Shown in pieces: positions 28,592 to 38,221 of a DNA stretch of 64,000 nucleotides (position 1 is the first letter of the stretch; each line of letters opens with the position of its first letter). Source of the stretch: Caballeronia sp. SEWSISQ10-4 2 (GTDB lineage: Bacteria; Pseudomonadota; Gammaproteobacteria; Burkholderiales; Burkholderiaceae); NCBI RefSeq assembly GCF_030464885.1, contig NZ_JALPRJ010000013.1, positions 1 through 64,000 of the forward strand. Direction: 5' to 3'. Both the position numbers and the translations under genes were made by a program. The notes under the pieces were generated by a model that had not been told where the DNA came from, did not search any database, and saw only the letters and a list, made by a program, of their open reading frames with translations.

Positions 28592-29143
28592 ATGGCCCTT
28601 AAATCCACAATCTACAAAGCAGAGCTGCAAATCGCCGACATGGATCGGCACTACTACGGCGACCACGCGCTGACGATCGCCCGGCATCCGTCCGAAACCG
28701 ACGACCGGATGATGGTGCGTGTCGCTGCGTTCGCATTATTCGCAAGCGAACGCCTCGAATTCACCAAGGGCCTGTCCGACACCGACGAGCCCGATCTCTG
28801 GCAAAAGGACCTGACCGGACAAATCGAAACATGGATTGAAGTCGGCCAGCCCGAGGAACGGCGCATCGCGAAGGCGAGCGGACGCGCGGACCGGGTGATC
28901 GTGATCGCCTATGGCGGCCGGGCGTCGGAGATCTGGTGGCAGGGCGTCAAAGCGAAGGTCGAACGGATGCAAAACGTGACCGTATGGTCGCTCACGGACG
29001 GCGTGGCCGCGGCGCTCGGCGCGTTGGCCGAACGGACGATGCGGCTTCAATGCACGGTGCAGGACGGCGAGGCGTCGCTGGGTAGCGCGAGCGTCGATCC
29101 GGTCGCTATCGACTGGACCGTTTTCAAGGGGGCCCCGCGCTGA
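28592..29143 (+). CDS. yaeQ: YaeQ family protein
   Basis: 183 residues from the ATG giving MALKSTIYKAELQIADMDRH, the standard start of YaeQ proteins; the frame extends upstream without similarity. A PD-(D/E)xK-like fold of unknown activity, linked in Escherichia coli to transcription anti-termination phenotypes. DEPDLWQKDLTGQIETWIEVGQ, the likely active-site segment, is present. It is convergent with the VOC protein gene, with almost no gap. Confidence 0.88.
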   Translation: MALKSTIYKAELQIADMDRHYYGDHALTIARHPSETDDRMMVRVAAFALFASERLEFTKGLSDTDEPDLWQKDLTGQIETWIEVGQPEERRIAKASGRADRVIVIAYGGRASEIWWQGVKAKVERMQNVTVWSLTDGVAAALGALAERTMRLQCTVQDGEASLGSASVDPVAIDWTVFKGAPR

Positions 29144-29149
29144 TGCCGC

Positions 29150-29557
29150 TCAGGCGTCCGGCGGGCCTTTCAGTTCAATGAGATTGCCTTCCGGATCGAA
29201 GAAATAGAGCGACGGGCCGAAACCTTCGGCGCCGTATCGACGGGCCTCTTCCCCCAGACGCACGCCGTTCTCAAGCAGATGTGCGCGCAACGCGGCGGAA
29301 TCGAACGGTTCCACGCGCAGGCACACGTGATCCATGTTATTTCCCGCGCCCGGCGTGCCGCTTTCCGGCCGGTCGATCTTCGCGCCCACTGCCAGCAGAT
29401 CGATCAGCGAGCGTCCAGCGCGCATCTGCACGAGCCCAAGCTCGCGCTGCTCCTTCTCGACCGGGCAGCTCAGCACCGTCTTATAAAAATCGACCATGGC
29501 ATCAAGATTCGCGCAGCGAATCACGACGTGATCGATCTCGCGGATGGATATTTGCAT
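29150..29557 (-). CDS. VOC family (glyoxalase-like) metalloprotein
   Basis: 135 residues with two beta-alpha-beta-beta-beta modules. The N-terminal module starts REIDHVVIRCANLDAMVDFY (His10 a likely metal ligand), the second NMDHVCLRVEPFDSAAL, and the final segment FFDPEGNLIELKG has the usual Glu ligand. The superfamily includes lactoylglutathione lyases, dioxygenases and resistance proteins; the substrate cannot be given. Confidence 0.82.
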   Translation of the reverse strand: MQISIREIDHVVIRCANLDAMVDFYKTVLSCPVEKEQRELGLVQMRAGRSLIDLLAVGAKIDRPESGTPGAGNNMDHVCLRVEPFDSAALRAHLLENGVRLGEEARRYGAEGFGPSLYFFDPEGNLIELKGPPDA

Positions 29558-29676
29558 CGCGTGTCTCCGGTTTTTTTGCGCAATGGCGGCCAGTAAATCC
29601 GCGCAAAAGTCCAGTTTAGAGTTTAGCGTGTGTTGCGAAACAGCCCCCCCACAAAGGGCTGCAAACCCTATGGACG

Positions 29677-29739
29677 AAAAAAAGCCCGCTCGTTGCGGAG
29701 CGGGCTGAATCCATATCAGGAGGAGACATGGAGGAGACA
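29677..29739 (-). ncRNA. Candidate small RNA beginning with two anti-Shine-Dalgarno repeats
   Basis: On the minus strand a good promoter is followed by two copies of TGTCTCCTCC spaced 1 bp, about 12 nt of linker, and an intrinsic terminator (AGCCCGCTC and GAGCGGGCT with a T run of 7). The predicted RNA is about 63 nt, begins with the repeats and contains no gene. A short RNA with C/U-rich unpaired repeats before a terminator hairpin is the usual layout of Hfq-dependent regulators that block ribosome binding sites. Confidence 0.6.
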
Positions 29740-29745
29740 GTTCCG

Positions 29746-29774
29746 ATATTACACAGTGGATTGATACGTTGCAA
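29746..29774 (-). promoter_or_regulatory. Promoter of the candidate small RNA
   Basis: Minus strand TTGCAA, 17-bp spacer, TAATAT. Start predicted near 29739, at the first anti-Shine-Dalgarno repeat. Confidence 0.6.
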
Positions 29775-29948
29775 CAGTTATCGTAGTAAAAACCCCTATG
29801 GTGGTGATGTGTCGCATCTGTGCGTCATTTGTCGATGCGTTCACACGCCCGTAATCCAAGGATCGAAATGACAGAGCAAGAACCGGCGCGTACCAATAGA
29901 CGTGCACCTCTAAAGTAGTCACGTACCCTTCGCAAACCGAGGATTGTG

Positions 29949-31058
29949 ATGAAACCCGAACAAACCACCGCCGCTTTTTCCAACGATGAAACCCGTTGGA
30001 ACGCCGTGTCCGGCCGCGATTCGAGCGCCGACGGTGCATTCTTCTACGCTGTTCGCACAACAGGCGTGTTTTGCCGCCCATCGTGTGCGTCGCGGCCGCC
30101 GCGCCGTGAAAACGTCGAATTCTTCGATACCCCGCAACAAGCCGAATCCGCCGGATATCGGGCATGCAAGCGGTGTCAGCCGGGCAGTTTGTCGCGTGAG
30201 CTGGCTATCGTCGAACGGGCGTGCAAGGTGCTCGATGCCGATCCGCAACAGCGCCTCACCCTCGCGCAATTGAGCAACGCCGTGCATGTCAGCCCGTTTC
30301 ATTTGCAACGGCTGTTTTCGCGTGTTGTCGGCGTGTCGCCGCGGCAATATCAGGCCGCTCGCCGTGCCGATGCGTTGCGTGGCGCGCTTCAACGTGGCGA
30401 TGACGTGACGCGCGCCACCCACGACGCCGGCTTCGGCTCGACATCGCGGATGTATGACGCCGCGCCCGCCGAACTGGGGATGACGCCGTCGATTTATCGA
30501 CGCAAGGGAGCGGGGTTGATCGTGCATTACGCGACAGCGCAGACGGCACTCGGAATCGTGCTGGTCGCCGCGACCGCCAAGGGCATCTGCAAGATCGCTT
30601 TCGGCGATGACCCGGCCGCGCTCGAAGCGGACCTGGCGCAGGAGTTGTCGGAGGCTGAACGGATCGAGGACAAGGGGCGGCTCGCGCCGTTTATCGCGCA
30701 GATCGATGCCTATTTGCGCGGCAAGCGCGAGCACTTCGACCTGCCGCTCGATATCAGCGCAACGGCATTCCAGCAGCGCGTCTGGGACGCGTTGCGGCGA
30801 ATTCCGTATGGCCAGACGCGCAGTTATACCGATATCGCCGAGACGCTCGGTTCGCCGCGCGCGGTGCGGGCGGTGGCAAATGCGTGTGCGTCGAATCCGG
30901 TGGCGCTCGCTATTCCGTGTCATCGCGTGGTGCATAAGGATGGCGCGCTGGCGGGGTATCGGTGGGGAACTGCGCGCAAGGTCGCGTTGTTATCGGCGGA
31001 AAAAGAGCATCGGGAAGAGGCGCCGCACGAGGCCGTCGATGCGGGGGTTCTGAGTTGA
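29949..31058 (+). CDS. ada: Ada: bifunctional regulator and O6-methylguanine-DNA methyltransferase
   Basis: Repairs methylphosphotriesters and O6-methylguanine by transferring the methyl group to its own cysteines and, once methylated, activates alkylation repair genes. Seen in order: the zinc domain with VFCRPSCASRP (acceptor Cys near 40) and ACKRCQPG, an AraC-type helix-turn-helix (LTLAQLSNAVHVSPFHLQRL), and the MGMT domain with NPVALAIPCHRVV (acceptor Cys near 320) and a C-terminal tail. All acceptor residues are present. A GTG three bp upstream is an alternative start. It is followed by the alkA-like gene 85 bp on, so the two form an adaptive-response unit. Confidence 0.95.
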   Translation: MKPEQTTAAFSNDETRWNAVSGRDSSADGAFFYAVRTTGVFCRPSCASRPPRRENVEFFDTPQQAESAGYRACKRCQPGSLSRELAIVERACKVLDADPQQRLTLAQLSNAVHVSPFHLQRLFSRVVGVSPRQYQAARRADALRGALQRGDDVTRATHDAGFGSTSRMYDAAPAELGMTPSIYRRKGAGLIVHYATAQTALGIVLVAATAKGICKIAFGDDPAALEADLAQELSEAERIEDKGRLAPFIAQIDAYLRGKREHFDLPLDISATAFQQRVWDALRRIPYGQTRSYTDIAETLGSPRAVRAVANACASNPVALAIPCHRVVHKDGALAGYRWGTARKVALLSAEKEHREEAPHEAVDAGVLS

Positions 31059-31143
31059 TGCGGCTAGTTCGGCATCGAGGTGAAGTGAACCGCTACGATG
31101 CCGATTAGCATCCCGATCCCGTCTGCTTTCGAACTCGCCTAAA

Positions 31144-32058
31144 TTGCCCCAAGCCAAACTCACCCGCCTCGAACTGCCCTACGTCGAACCCTACGATTGG
31201 CCCCGCGTCCTGCGATTTTTCGCGGGGCGCGCGACGCTCGGCGTCGAAGCGGTGGAGGATGGTGCGTATCGTCGCGCAATCGAATGGCTCGGCGATTCCG
31301 GCACGCTCAGCGTGACGCGGCACGCGAGCAAACCTTGTCTCGTCGCCATGCTGGAAGGCGCGGCGAGCCGCCACGCGAAAGCGATCGGCGAACATCTGAC
31401 GCGCATGTTCGATCTTCAGGCCGACGCGCCCGCCATCGCCGCTCATCTCGGTCGCGATCCGTGGTTCGCGCCGCTCACACGCGCCGTGCCGGGTCTGCGC
31501 GTACCCGGCGCATGGTCCGGCTTCGAGCTGGTCGTGCGCGCGATAGTCGGCCAGCAGGTCAGCGTGAAAGCGGCATCGACGATAGTAGGAAGACTCGTGG
31601 AACGCGCCGGCACGCCGCTCACCGATCACCCGCATCCCGGCACGGCCTGGCGTTTCCCCACGCCCGCCGCGCTGGCCGCAGTCGATCTGGAGAAAATCGG
31701 CATGCCGGGCAAACGCGTGGCTGCGTTGCAGGGTTTCGCGCGTGAAGTCGCGGCGGGCGCGCTGCCACTCGACGATCCGCACGCCGATCGCGCCGAACTG
31801 CGGGCCGCGTTGCTGGCGATGCCGGGTATCGGACCATGGACGGTGGAATACGTCGCGATGCGTGCATTACGCGATGCCGATGCGTGGCCCGGCACCGACC
31901 TGATCCTGATGCAGGCGCTGGTAGCGCGCGATCCGTCGATGGCGAAAGCAGCGGCGTTGCGCGCCCGCGCCGAGGCGTGGCGGCCGTATCGGGCGTACGC
32001 CGCGCTGCACGTGTGGAACGAGATCGCGGATCGGGCGGGATCGGCGAAAGGCGGGTGA
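31144..32058 (+). CDS. alkA: DNA-3-methyladenine glycosylase II (AlkA)
   Basis: Removes alkylated purines from DNA. 304 residues from a TTG start (LPQAKLTRLELPY); the translated start is otherwise unclear. The helix-hairpin-helix DNA-binding motif is visible as LLAMPGIGPWTVEYVAMRAL (about 220-240), with the catalytic Asp in DAWPGTDLILMQAL, slightly after it. The N-terminal part fits the AlkA-type beta domain. It follows ada in the same direction. Confidence 0.93.
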   Translation: MPQAKLTRLELPYVEPYDWPRVLRFFAGRATLGVEAVEDGAYRRAIEWLGDSGTLSVTRHASKPCLVAMLEGAASRHAKAIGEHLTRMFDLQADAPAIAAHLGRDPWFAPLTRAVPGLRVPGAWSGFELVVRAIVGQQVSVKAASTIVGRLVERAGTPLTDHPHPGTAWRFPTPAALAAVDLEKIGMPGKRVAALQGFAREVAAGALPLDDPHADRAELRAALLAMPGIGPWTVEYVAMRALRDADAWPGTDLILMQALVARDPSMAKAAALRARAEAWRPYRAYAALHVWNEIADRAGSAKGG

Positions 32059-32288
32059 CGTCAAGCGTCCCTCGCACCGACGCTTATGCAGCCGAACTGC
32101 AAACCCCGCATCGCCCATCGGAAAACCCCTACTGCCTGAAGGCCCGTCCAAACACACCGGAAATTCGCGCAAACCCTTATCCGGCAAGGCTTCAAGCACG
32201 TCTTACACTGAGATGTTAAAGTGCCCGCTACCTAAAAAAATCTGGTTCGGCGCATTCGGTTCGGCGCCCAATCGCAAACGTCGCGGCA

Positions 32289-33908
32289 ATGGCAAATACG
32301 AATTTCGCATCCCCCTCCAGCGACGCTTTCCTGCGTCGCCTATCTGCGCTGACCTCCGGCCCGAATGGCGCTGCGTTGCGTCAGGGGCTGCGTGGCATCG
32401 AGAAAGAGAGCTTGCGCGTGACGCGCGACGGCGCGCTCGCCACCACGCCGCATCCGCGCGCATTCGGCTCGGCGCTCACGCATCCGCTCATCACCACGGA
32501 CTACTCCGAAGCGCTGATCGAACTGATTACGCCCGCGGAGCACGACGTCGCGCGCACGCTTGAACAACTCGACGATCTGCATCGCTTCTCCTACGCCCAT
32601 CTCGGCGATGAACTGCTCTGGAACGACTCCATGCCCGGCATGCTTCCCGCCGATCAGGACATCCCGATCGGCTGGTATGGCACATCGAATATCGGCATGT
32701 TGAAGCATGTCTACCGGCGCGGTTTGTCGCTGCGATACGGCCGCACCATGCAGTGCATCGCCGGGATTCATTACAACTATTCGCTGCACGAGAACGTGTG
32801 GCGCGCGTGGGCCGCGCTCGATAACCGCAGCGCCGTGCCAGTCGTCGATTTCCAGTCCGAACGATATTTCGCGCTGATCCGGAATTTCCGCCGGACGAGC
32901 TGGCTGCTGATGTATTTGTTCGGCGCATCGCCGGCGCTCAACGAGCAGTTCCTGCGCGGCCGCCCGAACACGCTCGAGACCTTCGACGCCACCACGCGTT
33001 ATCTACCGTACGCCACCAGCCTGCGGATGAGCGATCTCGGCTACACGAACAATCCGGCGCAATCGGCGCTACTGCCGAGCTACGACACGCTCGACGGTTA
33101 CCTCGACGTGCTCGCGAAAGCAGTCAGCGAGCCGTATCCGGCGTACGAAGCCATGGGCACGCAGCGCGACGGCGAATGGATCCAGATCAACACGAACGTC
33201 CTGCAGATCGAGAACGAGTTCTACTCGACCATCCGGCCGAAGCGCGTCACGCAGCCCGGCGAGCGGCCGCTGCATGCGTTGTCGTCGCGTGGCGTGCAGT
33301 ACATCGAAGTGCGTTGCCTCGATATCGACCCGTTCGAGCCGACCGGAATCTCGCTGGAAACCACGCGTTTCATGGACGCGTACTTGCTGTATTGCGCGAT
33401 CGAAGACAGCCCGCTGTTGCCGCGTGCGGCGAACGAAGAAGCCAATGAAAACTTCGCGCGCATCACGAAGGAAGGGCGCAAGCCGGGCCTGACGCTGGCG
33501 CGCGACGGTCGTGAAGTCTCCATGCACGGCTGGGCCGATTCGTTGTTCGACGCCATTGAACCGGTGGCGCAAGCGCTCGACGCGCTGCATGGTATCGATG
33601 AACACATGAGCGCCCTGCAGGCGCAACGCGCACGGCTGGCCGATGTCTCGCTGACACCGTCCGCACGCGTACTCGACACCATGCGCGAGCGGCATCAAAG
33701 CTTCAACGCATTCGCGCTGGAACTCAGCGCGCAGCACGCCGATTACTTCCGTCGTCGCCCGCTCAGCGCGGAAGCCGAGCGCGAAATGAAGGCGTTTGCG
33801 GCAAAGTCGCTGGACGATCAGGCAAGAATCGAACGCGATGAATCGGGCTCCTTCGATGCATTCGTCGGCGCGTATCGCGCTTATACGTTGAACCGCATCA
33901 GCGTGTGA
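32289..33908 (+). CDS. gshA: Glutamate-cysteine ligase
   Basis: ATP-dependent formation of gamma-glutamylcysteine, the first and rate-limiting step of glutathione synthesis. 539 residues, matching the gamma-proteobacterial GshA class (here GIEKESLRVTRDG near 36, NNPAQSALLPSYDTLDGY, RGVQYIEVRCLDIDPFEP with Glu metal ligands). The window also holds a YbdK-type ligase, which belongs to the other GshA-like family. The gene stands alone with about 230 bp upstream. Confidence 0.95.
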   Translation: MANTNFASPSSDAFLRRLSALTSGPNGAALRQGLRGIEKESLRVTRDGALATTPHPRAFGSALTHPLITTDYSEALIELITPAEHDVARTLEQLDDLHRFSYAHLGDELLWNDSMPGMLPADQDIPIGWYGTSNIGMLKHVYRRGLSLRYGRTMQCIAGIHYNYSLHENVWRAWAALDNRSAVPVVDFQSERYFALIRNFRRTSWLLMYLFGASPALNEQFLRGRPNTLETFDATTRYLPYATSLRMSDLGYTNNPAQSALLPSYDTLDGYLDVLAKAVSEPYPAYEAMGTQRDGEWIQINTNVLQIENEFYSTIRPKRVTQPGERPLHALSSRGVQYIEVRCLDIDPFEPTGISLETTRFMDAYLLYCAIEDSPLLPRAANEEANENFARITKEGRKPGLTLARDGREVSMHGWADSLFDAIEPVAQALDALHGIDEHMSALQAQRARLADVSLTPSARVLDTMRERHQSFNAFALELSAQHADYFRRRPLSAEAEREMKAFAAKSLDDQARIERDESGSFDAFVGAYRAYTLNRISV

Positions 33909-34159
33909 AGTGTGATCCGACAGGGCGTCAGCTCTCACGCTGACGTTCTGCCAAACCAGCAGCTTTTTCCTCGCCGCATCGCATCAGCAGCGGCAACCCT
34001 TACTTGTTTTGCAACAGTGCGCAACGCAGGGAAACGCTCGTGCGCGTGTCGGGTCTGAAATTAGCGACGCATCAGCTAAGCCGATCCGATGGACGACTGG
34101 CCGGATACTGGCCGGATCTGACTGGCCGGTTCGGACACACATCAAAGAGGGGAAGAAAA

Positions 34160-34741
34160 ATGAGAAAAAACCTGCTGAAAAGCACGGGTTTCGCCACGGC
34201 GACGGCGATGAGTACGATTGTGGCCGTCATCGCCTTGCTGGCAGGCTGTTCGACCACCGGCCAGATCGCCGGCGAGACCATGGAGCAGGCCACGGCGCCG
34301 CTCACGTGCACGAACAAGGCCGAATGTGACGCCTGGTGGGCGCGTGCTCAGGTCTGGGTGATCAACCACTCCGAATACAAGCTGCAGACCGTCACCGACT
34401 CGATCATCCAGACCGACGGCCCGTCCGGCGGCAAACGCGCGCTTGCGTATCAGATTACGAAGACCCCGAGCAACGAAGGCACGGCGACGATCGGTTTTGC
34501 CGCCCATTGCGACAACATGCTGGGCTGCGAGCCGAATCCGTGGAAAGCCGGCGCGGACTTCAAGCAGTTCGTGCGCGGCCGGCCTTCGCAGGTTGGCGCG
34601 GCGGCATCCAGCAACACATTGCCGCCGGTTTCTCCTGCCCCAGTGTCCAAACCGATACCGCCAGCCATGCCGGTTCAACCTATGCCGCCGACGCTCCAGA
34701 ATCAGCCAGGTCAGTCAGGCCAGAGCTTGACGCCGGAATAA
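34160..34741 (+). CDS. Lipoprotein of unknown function
   Basis: 193 residues from the ATG preceded by GAGGGGAAG. A lipoprotein signal peptide ends at the lipobox LLAGC (Cys30). The mature part contains paired cysteines (LTCTNKAECDAW, HCDNMLGCEPN) and a basic central part, and it ends with a proline-rich, low-complexity tail (PPVSPAPVSKPIPPAMP...). Function unknown; it resembles conserved Burkholderia lipoproteins by layout only. A terminator follows. Confidence 0.7.
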   Translation: MRKNLLKSTGFATATAMSTIVAVIALLAGCSTTGQIAGETMEQATAPLTCTNKAECDAWWARAQVWVINHSEYKLQTVTDSIIQTDGPSGGKRALAYQITKTPSNEGTATIGFAAHCDNMLGCEPNPWKAGADFKQFVRGRPSQVGAAASSNTLPPVSPAPVSKPIPPAMPVQPMPPTLQNQPGQSGQSLTPE

Positions 34742-34766
34742 GTTTCCCGGATTGCAGAGGGTAGAA

Positions 34767-34800
34767 GGCCGCGTTTTCGTCCGGAAACGCGGCCCTTGTT
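34767..34800 (+). terminator. Rho-independent terminator after the lipoprotein gene
   Basis: GGCCGCGTTT pairs with AAACGCGGCC around an 8-nt loop; followed by CTTGTTGT. Confidence 0.7.
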
Positions 34801-35284
34801 GTCATGTACCGCAAAACGCGCAAACGGCCGGCAATGGCGAAAATGTGGCGGCTACATACTATTTAGTGCATCGACAGGCTCCGCACTATCGGCGCGACGG
34901 CTAAAACACTTGCATAGGCATTGTTTTATTCCAGCGGAACAATGGCTGCAAGCTGTAGCCAACTCCCTTTGCCACCTAGCGAAAAGCGGCCACGAAGCGC
35001 GCAAAGGACGCCTAATACTTATCCACGGCACCGCCGATCAAAATGCGAAAAGCATCCGCCGCGAAAGACCCAAAGTGAAAACAACGCGCCTGATCCGCCA
35101 GACGACGAAAGTCCACGCACCCGGCCCCCGCTCCATCACGACCTAAAAACAACACCGCGAAAATTTGGTAAAGAACGCTTCTTGAAAAACGATTGCATAG
35201 TCAATATTATTCTAAGCAACGAGTTACGCGCGAGTGCGCCACCCGAGACCATGTTCTGACCGACTGAAAGCATCGAAACATTCG
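34801..35284. other. Gene-free stretch
   Basis: About 480 bp. Open frames on both strands overlap one another and lack ribosome binding sites. The part at 35150-35220 is AT-rich. Nothing recognised. Confidence 0.4.
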
Positions 35285-35563
35285 ATGCGTAAATGGATTT
35301 ACCCGATGAACCGCGCTGCCCAAACCACCCGCCTTTTCGGCCGACGCTTCGGCCACTCAGTAGCTTCCGCCTTACTGCACGTCCTGCCGCCGAATTTGAG
35401 CTCGTGGAAGCTGGCGCTGTACGTCATCGTGTTCTTGCTGCCGGGTGGATCGTTTGTCGTGCTGGGCGCCGCATGGTTCGAAAACCGGCGCACGCGCAAA
35501 CCCGCCGATCCCGCGCCCGCCAAGACCCCGCTGCTCTGTTCTCCGAAACACTGCGACGCCTGA
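35285..35563 (+). CDS. Small membrane protein of unknown function
   Basis: 92 residues, MRKWIYPMNRAAQTTRLFGR start, with one hydrophobic helix LALYVIVFLLPGGSFVVLGA (about 54-73) followed by a basic and proline-rich tail. Start choice uncertain: ATG 35306 (MNRAAQ) is also possible. No family recognised. Confidence 0.45.
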   Translation: MRKWIYPMNRAAQTTRLFGRRFGHSVASALLHVLPPNLSSWKLALYVIVFLLPGGSFVVLGAAWFENRRTRKPADPAPAKTPLLCSPKHCDA

Positions 35564-35792
35564 AACTCGCGCCGCCATTCATGGCGCTACGTTTTCGCAT
35601 CGCCTGAGCTCCGCGTAACGACCCGTAACCGAATCCCCGCGGCGAGTAACACTCAGCTTCCTTTCAAGCCGTTACCCTAACGCCTGCCCAACGCCCGCCC
35701 TTCATGCGGGTTCAGTTACCATTTCGGACCGGTTGCAAGAGGTGCTCCACGGCGCTTCCACGTGCGCAATCTCCGACAGGAATCCAGAGCAG

Positions 35793-37349
35793 ATGCCGTT
35801 CACCCGAATCCCCGTCTTTCCTCGCAAATCCGCTATCGTCCTCGTGCTGGCGCTGGCGGGTTGCGCCGTTGGTCCGAACTACAAACGCCCCGAGGCCGCC
35901 ATTCCCGCGGCGTACAAAGAGGCGCCGGAAGGCTGGAAAGTCGCGCAACCCGCAGACCAGGTGGATCGTGGAAACTGGTGGACCATATATAACGACCCAC
36001 AGCTGAACGACCTCGAAACGCGGCTGAATGCGTCGAATCAGACCGTCGCTCAGTTTGCCGCGGTGTACCGGCAAGCGCGGGCGCTGGTCTCCGAAGCACG
36101 CGCGTCATATTTCCCCACGCTGGGAATAACGGGGACGGGCACGCGGTCGGGTTCCTCCAGCCGTACAGGTACCAGTAGCGGCTCAGTAGGCAATAACTTC
36201 GACCTTTCCCTCAATGCATCGTGGGAACCGGATTTGTGGGGCTCGGTCAGCCGGACGGTCGGCGCGCAAAAGGCCGGCGAACAAAGTGCGGCTGCGGATC
36301 TCGCCAACGCGCGGCTATCGGCCCAGGGAACGCTTGCGCAGACTTACTTCCAGTTGCGCTCGCTGGACGCGCAGCAAAGGCTCCTTGACGATACCGTCGC
36401 CGCCTATCAGCGCACGCTGCAACTTACGAAGAATCAGTACGCCCAGGGCACGGCCGCGCGCTCGGACGTGATCCAGGCGCAAACGCAATTGCTGTCGGCG
36501 CAAGCGTCGGCTATCGATAACGGCGTCGCGCGCGCGCAATTCGAACACGCCATCGCCGCGCTGGTCGGCGAGCCCGCGTCGACGTTCTCCATCGCTTCTT
36601 CGCCGCTCGACGCCACGCCGCCCGAGGTTGCGCTGGAAATGCCGTCAGCCATCCTCGAACGACGGCCTGACGTCGCTTCCGCCGAGCGCAAGGCGGCGGC
36701 GGCAAACGAACAGATCGGCGTGACGATCGCTGCGTTTTTTCCTACGCTGACGTTCTCGGCAAGCGGCGGTTTCCAGAACTCGGTGCTGTCGCAATTGCTG
36801 ACCGCGCCGTCGCGCTTCTGGACGCTCGGGCCGAGTCTCGCGGCAAATATCTTCGATGGCGGCCTGCGGATCGCGCAGACCGAAGCGGCGCGCGCGGCGT
36901 ATGACTCGGCGGTGGCAACGTACCGGCAGACCGTGCTGACCGCGTTCCAGGATGTCGAGGACAACCTGGCGTCGCAGAGAATTCTGGCGAACGAGGTCGT
37001 GGTCCAGGAGCAGGCGGTGGCGTCGGCGCAGCAGGCGCTGGCCATCGTGACCAATCAATACAAGTCGGGCACGGTCGGATTCATCAATGTGCTCACCGCG
37101 CAGGCGACGGCGTTCACCACCGAGCAAAAGCTGGCGAGTATCGCGGGACAGCGGATGGTGTCGTCGGTGGGATTGATCAAGGCGCTCGGCGGCGGCTGGG
37201 ACACCGCGCAAATCGATCAGGAAACAGGCAGCGCAGCCGCGCCAGTTCCGGCGAGCGGCGTTGTTTTGAAGGGGCCGAGCGCCGCTTTGAATCCCGCGCG
37301 GGGTTCATCGACCGTTGCGGCAACGAGCAGCGGCGCAGCGAAAGAATAA
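35793..37349 (+). CDS. Outer membrane efflux lipoprotein, NodT family
   Basis: TolC-like outer membrane channel for tripartite (RND- or MFS-type) efflux pumps. 518 residues from ATG 35793; the lipobox LALAGCAVG gives the lipidated Cys near residue 24. The two outer membrane efflux repeats are seen, with the family motif NYKRPEAAIP near the start, SWEPDLWGSVSRTVGAQKAG, IGVTIAAFFPTLTFSASGGF and a C-terminal coiled coil. There is no pump or adaptor gene nearby, so it must pair with a distant partner. The frame ends with a serine/alanine-rich tail. Confidence 0.9.
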   Translation: MPFTRIPVFPRKSAIVLVLALAGCAVGPNYKRPEAAIPAAYKEAPEGWKVAQPADQVDRGNWWTIYNDPQLNDLETRLNASNQTVAQFAAVYRQARALVSEARASYFPTLGITGTGTRSGSSSRTGTSSGSVGNNFDLSLNASWEPDLWGSVSRTVGAQKAGEQSAAADLANARLSAQGTLAQTYFQLRSLDAQQRLLDDTVAAYQRTLQLTKNQYAQGTAARSDVIQAQTQLLSAQASAIDNGVARAQFEHAIAALVGEPASTFSIASSPLDATPPEVALEMPSAILERRPDVASAERKAAAANEQIGVTIAAFFPTLTFSASGGFQNSVLSQLLTAPSRFWTLGPSLAANIFDGGLRIAQTEAARAAYDSAVATYRQTVLTAFQDVEDNLASQRILANEVVVQEQAVASAQQALAIVTNQYKSGTVGFINVLTAQATAFTTEQKLASIAGQRMVSSVGLIKALGGGWDTAQIDQETGSAAAPVPASGVVLKGPSAALNPARGSSTVAATSSGAAKE

Positions 37350-37432
37350 AACGCGCCGGACGGGAATGCCTTCGGTGTCTTCGCAACCGTGGGTTTATAA
37401 GCAGGTTCACAAGCAGCAGCAGGCCGCCGCGC

Positions 37433-38221
37433 TCATCGGCCGAAAGTCAGCTCGACCGTATCCGGTCCCGTGTGCCTTCCGAGCAGGTTCAACAATCCCG
37501 CCAGATTCTCGCGTGCCTCCGGCGCGGACGTCGCCACGCCGTTGAACGCGCTCGATGTCTGCGATACCGTCCCTTGTCCACTCAGCAGCAACGGCCCACG
37601 CGATGTCGTCAGATCGATCGTGCCCGCCTGGCCTTCCGCCTGAAACACCGCGCGATACGACCCCAGCGGCTTCACGCGCGACACGCTTGACGCCATGTCG
37701 TCGAGCGTCACAATCACCTGCCCATACGTGTTGTGCCCGAGCATGCGCAATTCGGTCCATGTCAGCCGCACATTGCCATCCATGTTCAGCGTGTTGAACG
37801 GCGCGCCCAGACCCGTCAGCAGGCTCGCCGGCACGGCGATCGTGCCCGGCGAGACCGTCGAACCGGACAGACCGGCATCGACGAAAACAGCGTCGGGCAT
37901 CGAATCCGTCTGGCGCATCTCCATCCGTACGCGGCCCTTGAACAATGGCCAGAATGCCGTGCGCCACTCGACCCGTCCCGGCAACAGTGTCGCGCCATCG
38001 GCACCGCCCGCACCGGCACCGGTCGCCAGCATCAGCGTGGCCGAGCCTTTCCAGAGCGAACCGGCCGGATCGACAAGATTCACGTGACCGCTCGTCGCCT
38101 TCGCGAATTGCGGCACGATCCACGCGGCGGGCAGCATGACAGCGAGGGTGACGACCACCGATACCACCGCCACCGCGAGCCATGGCCAGGCCGCGAGAAA
38201 CCGGCGCATGCCGTAGTTCAT
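37433..38221 (-). CDS. gspN: Type II secretion protein GspN
   Basis: 262-residue, single-anchor inner membrane protein (N-terminal segment WPWLAVAVVSVVVTLAVML) with a periplasmic domain of GspN type (GRVEWRTAFWPLFKGRVRM, LMLATGAGAGGADGATLLPG). The role in T2SS is unclear and not all systems have it. Last gene of the gsp cluster; its ATG overlaps the gspM stop. Confidence 0.85.
   Translation of the reverse strand: MNYGMRRFLAAWPWLAVAVVSVVVTLAVMLPAAWIVPQFAKATSGHVNLVDPAGSLWKGSATLMLATGAGAGGADGATLLPGRVEWRTAFWPLFKGRVRMEMRQTDSMPDAVFVDAGLSGSTVSPGTIAVPASLLTGLGAPFNTLNMDGNVRLTWTELRMLGHNTYGQVIVTLDDMASSVSRVKPLGSYRAVFQAEGQAGTIDLTTSRGPLLLSGQGTVSQTSSAFNGVATSAPEARENLAGLLNLLGRHTGPDTVELTFGR

Noticed and set aside
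35019..35027. TTATCCACG, near match to a DnaA box
   Set aside because: Single, mismatched and without clustering or AT-rich neighbour; likely chance.
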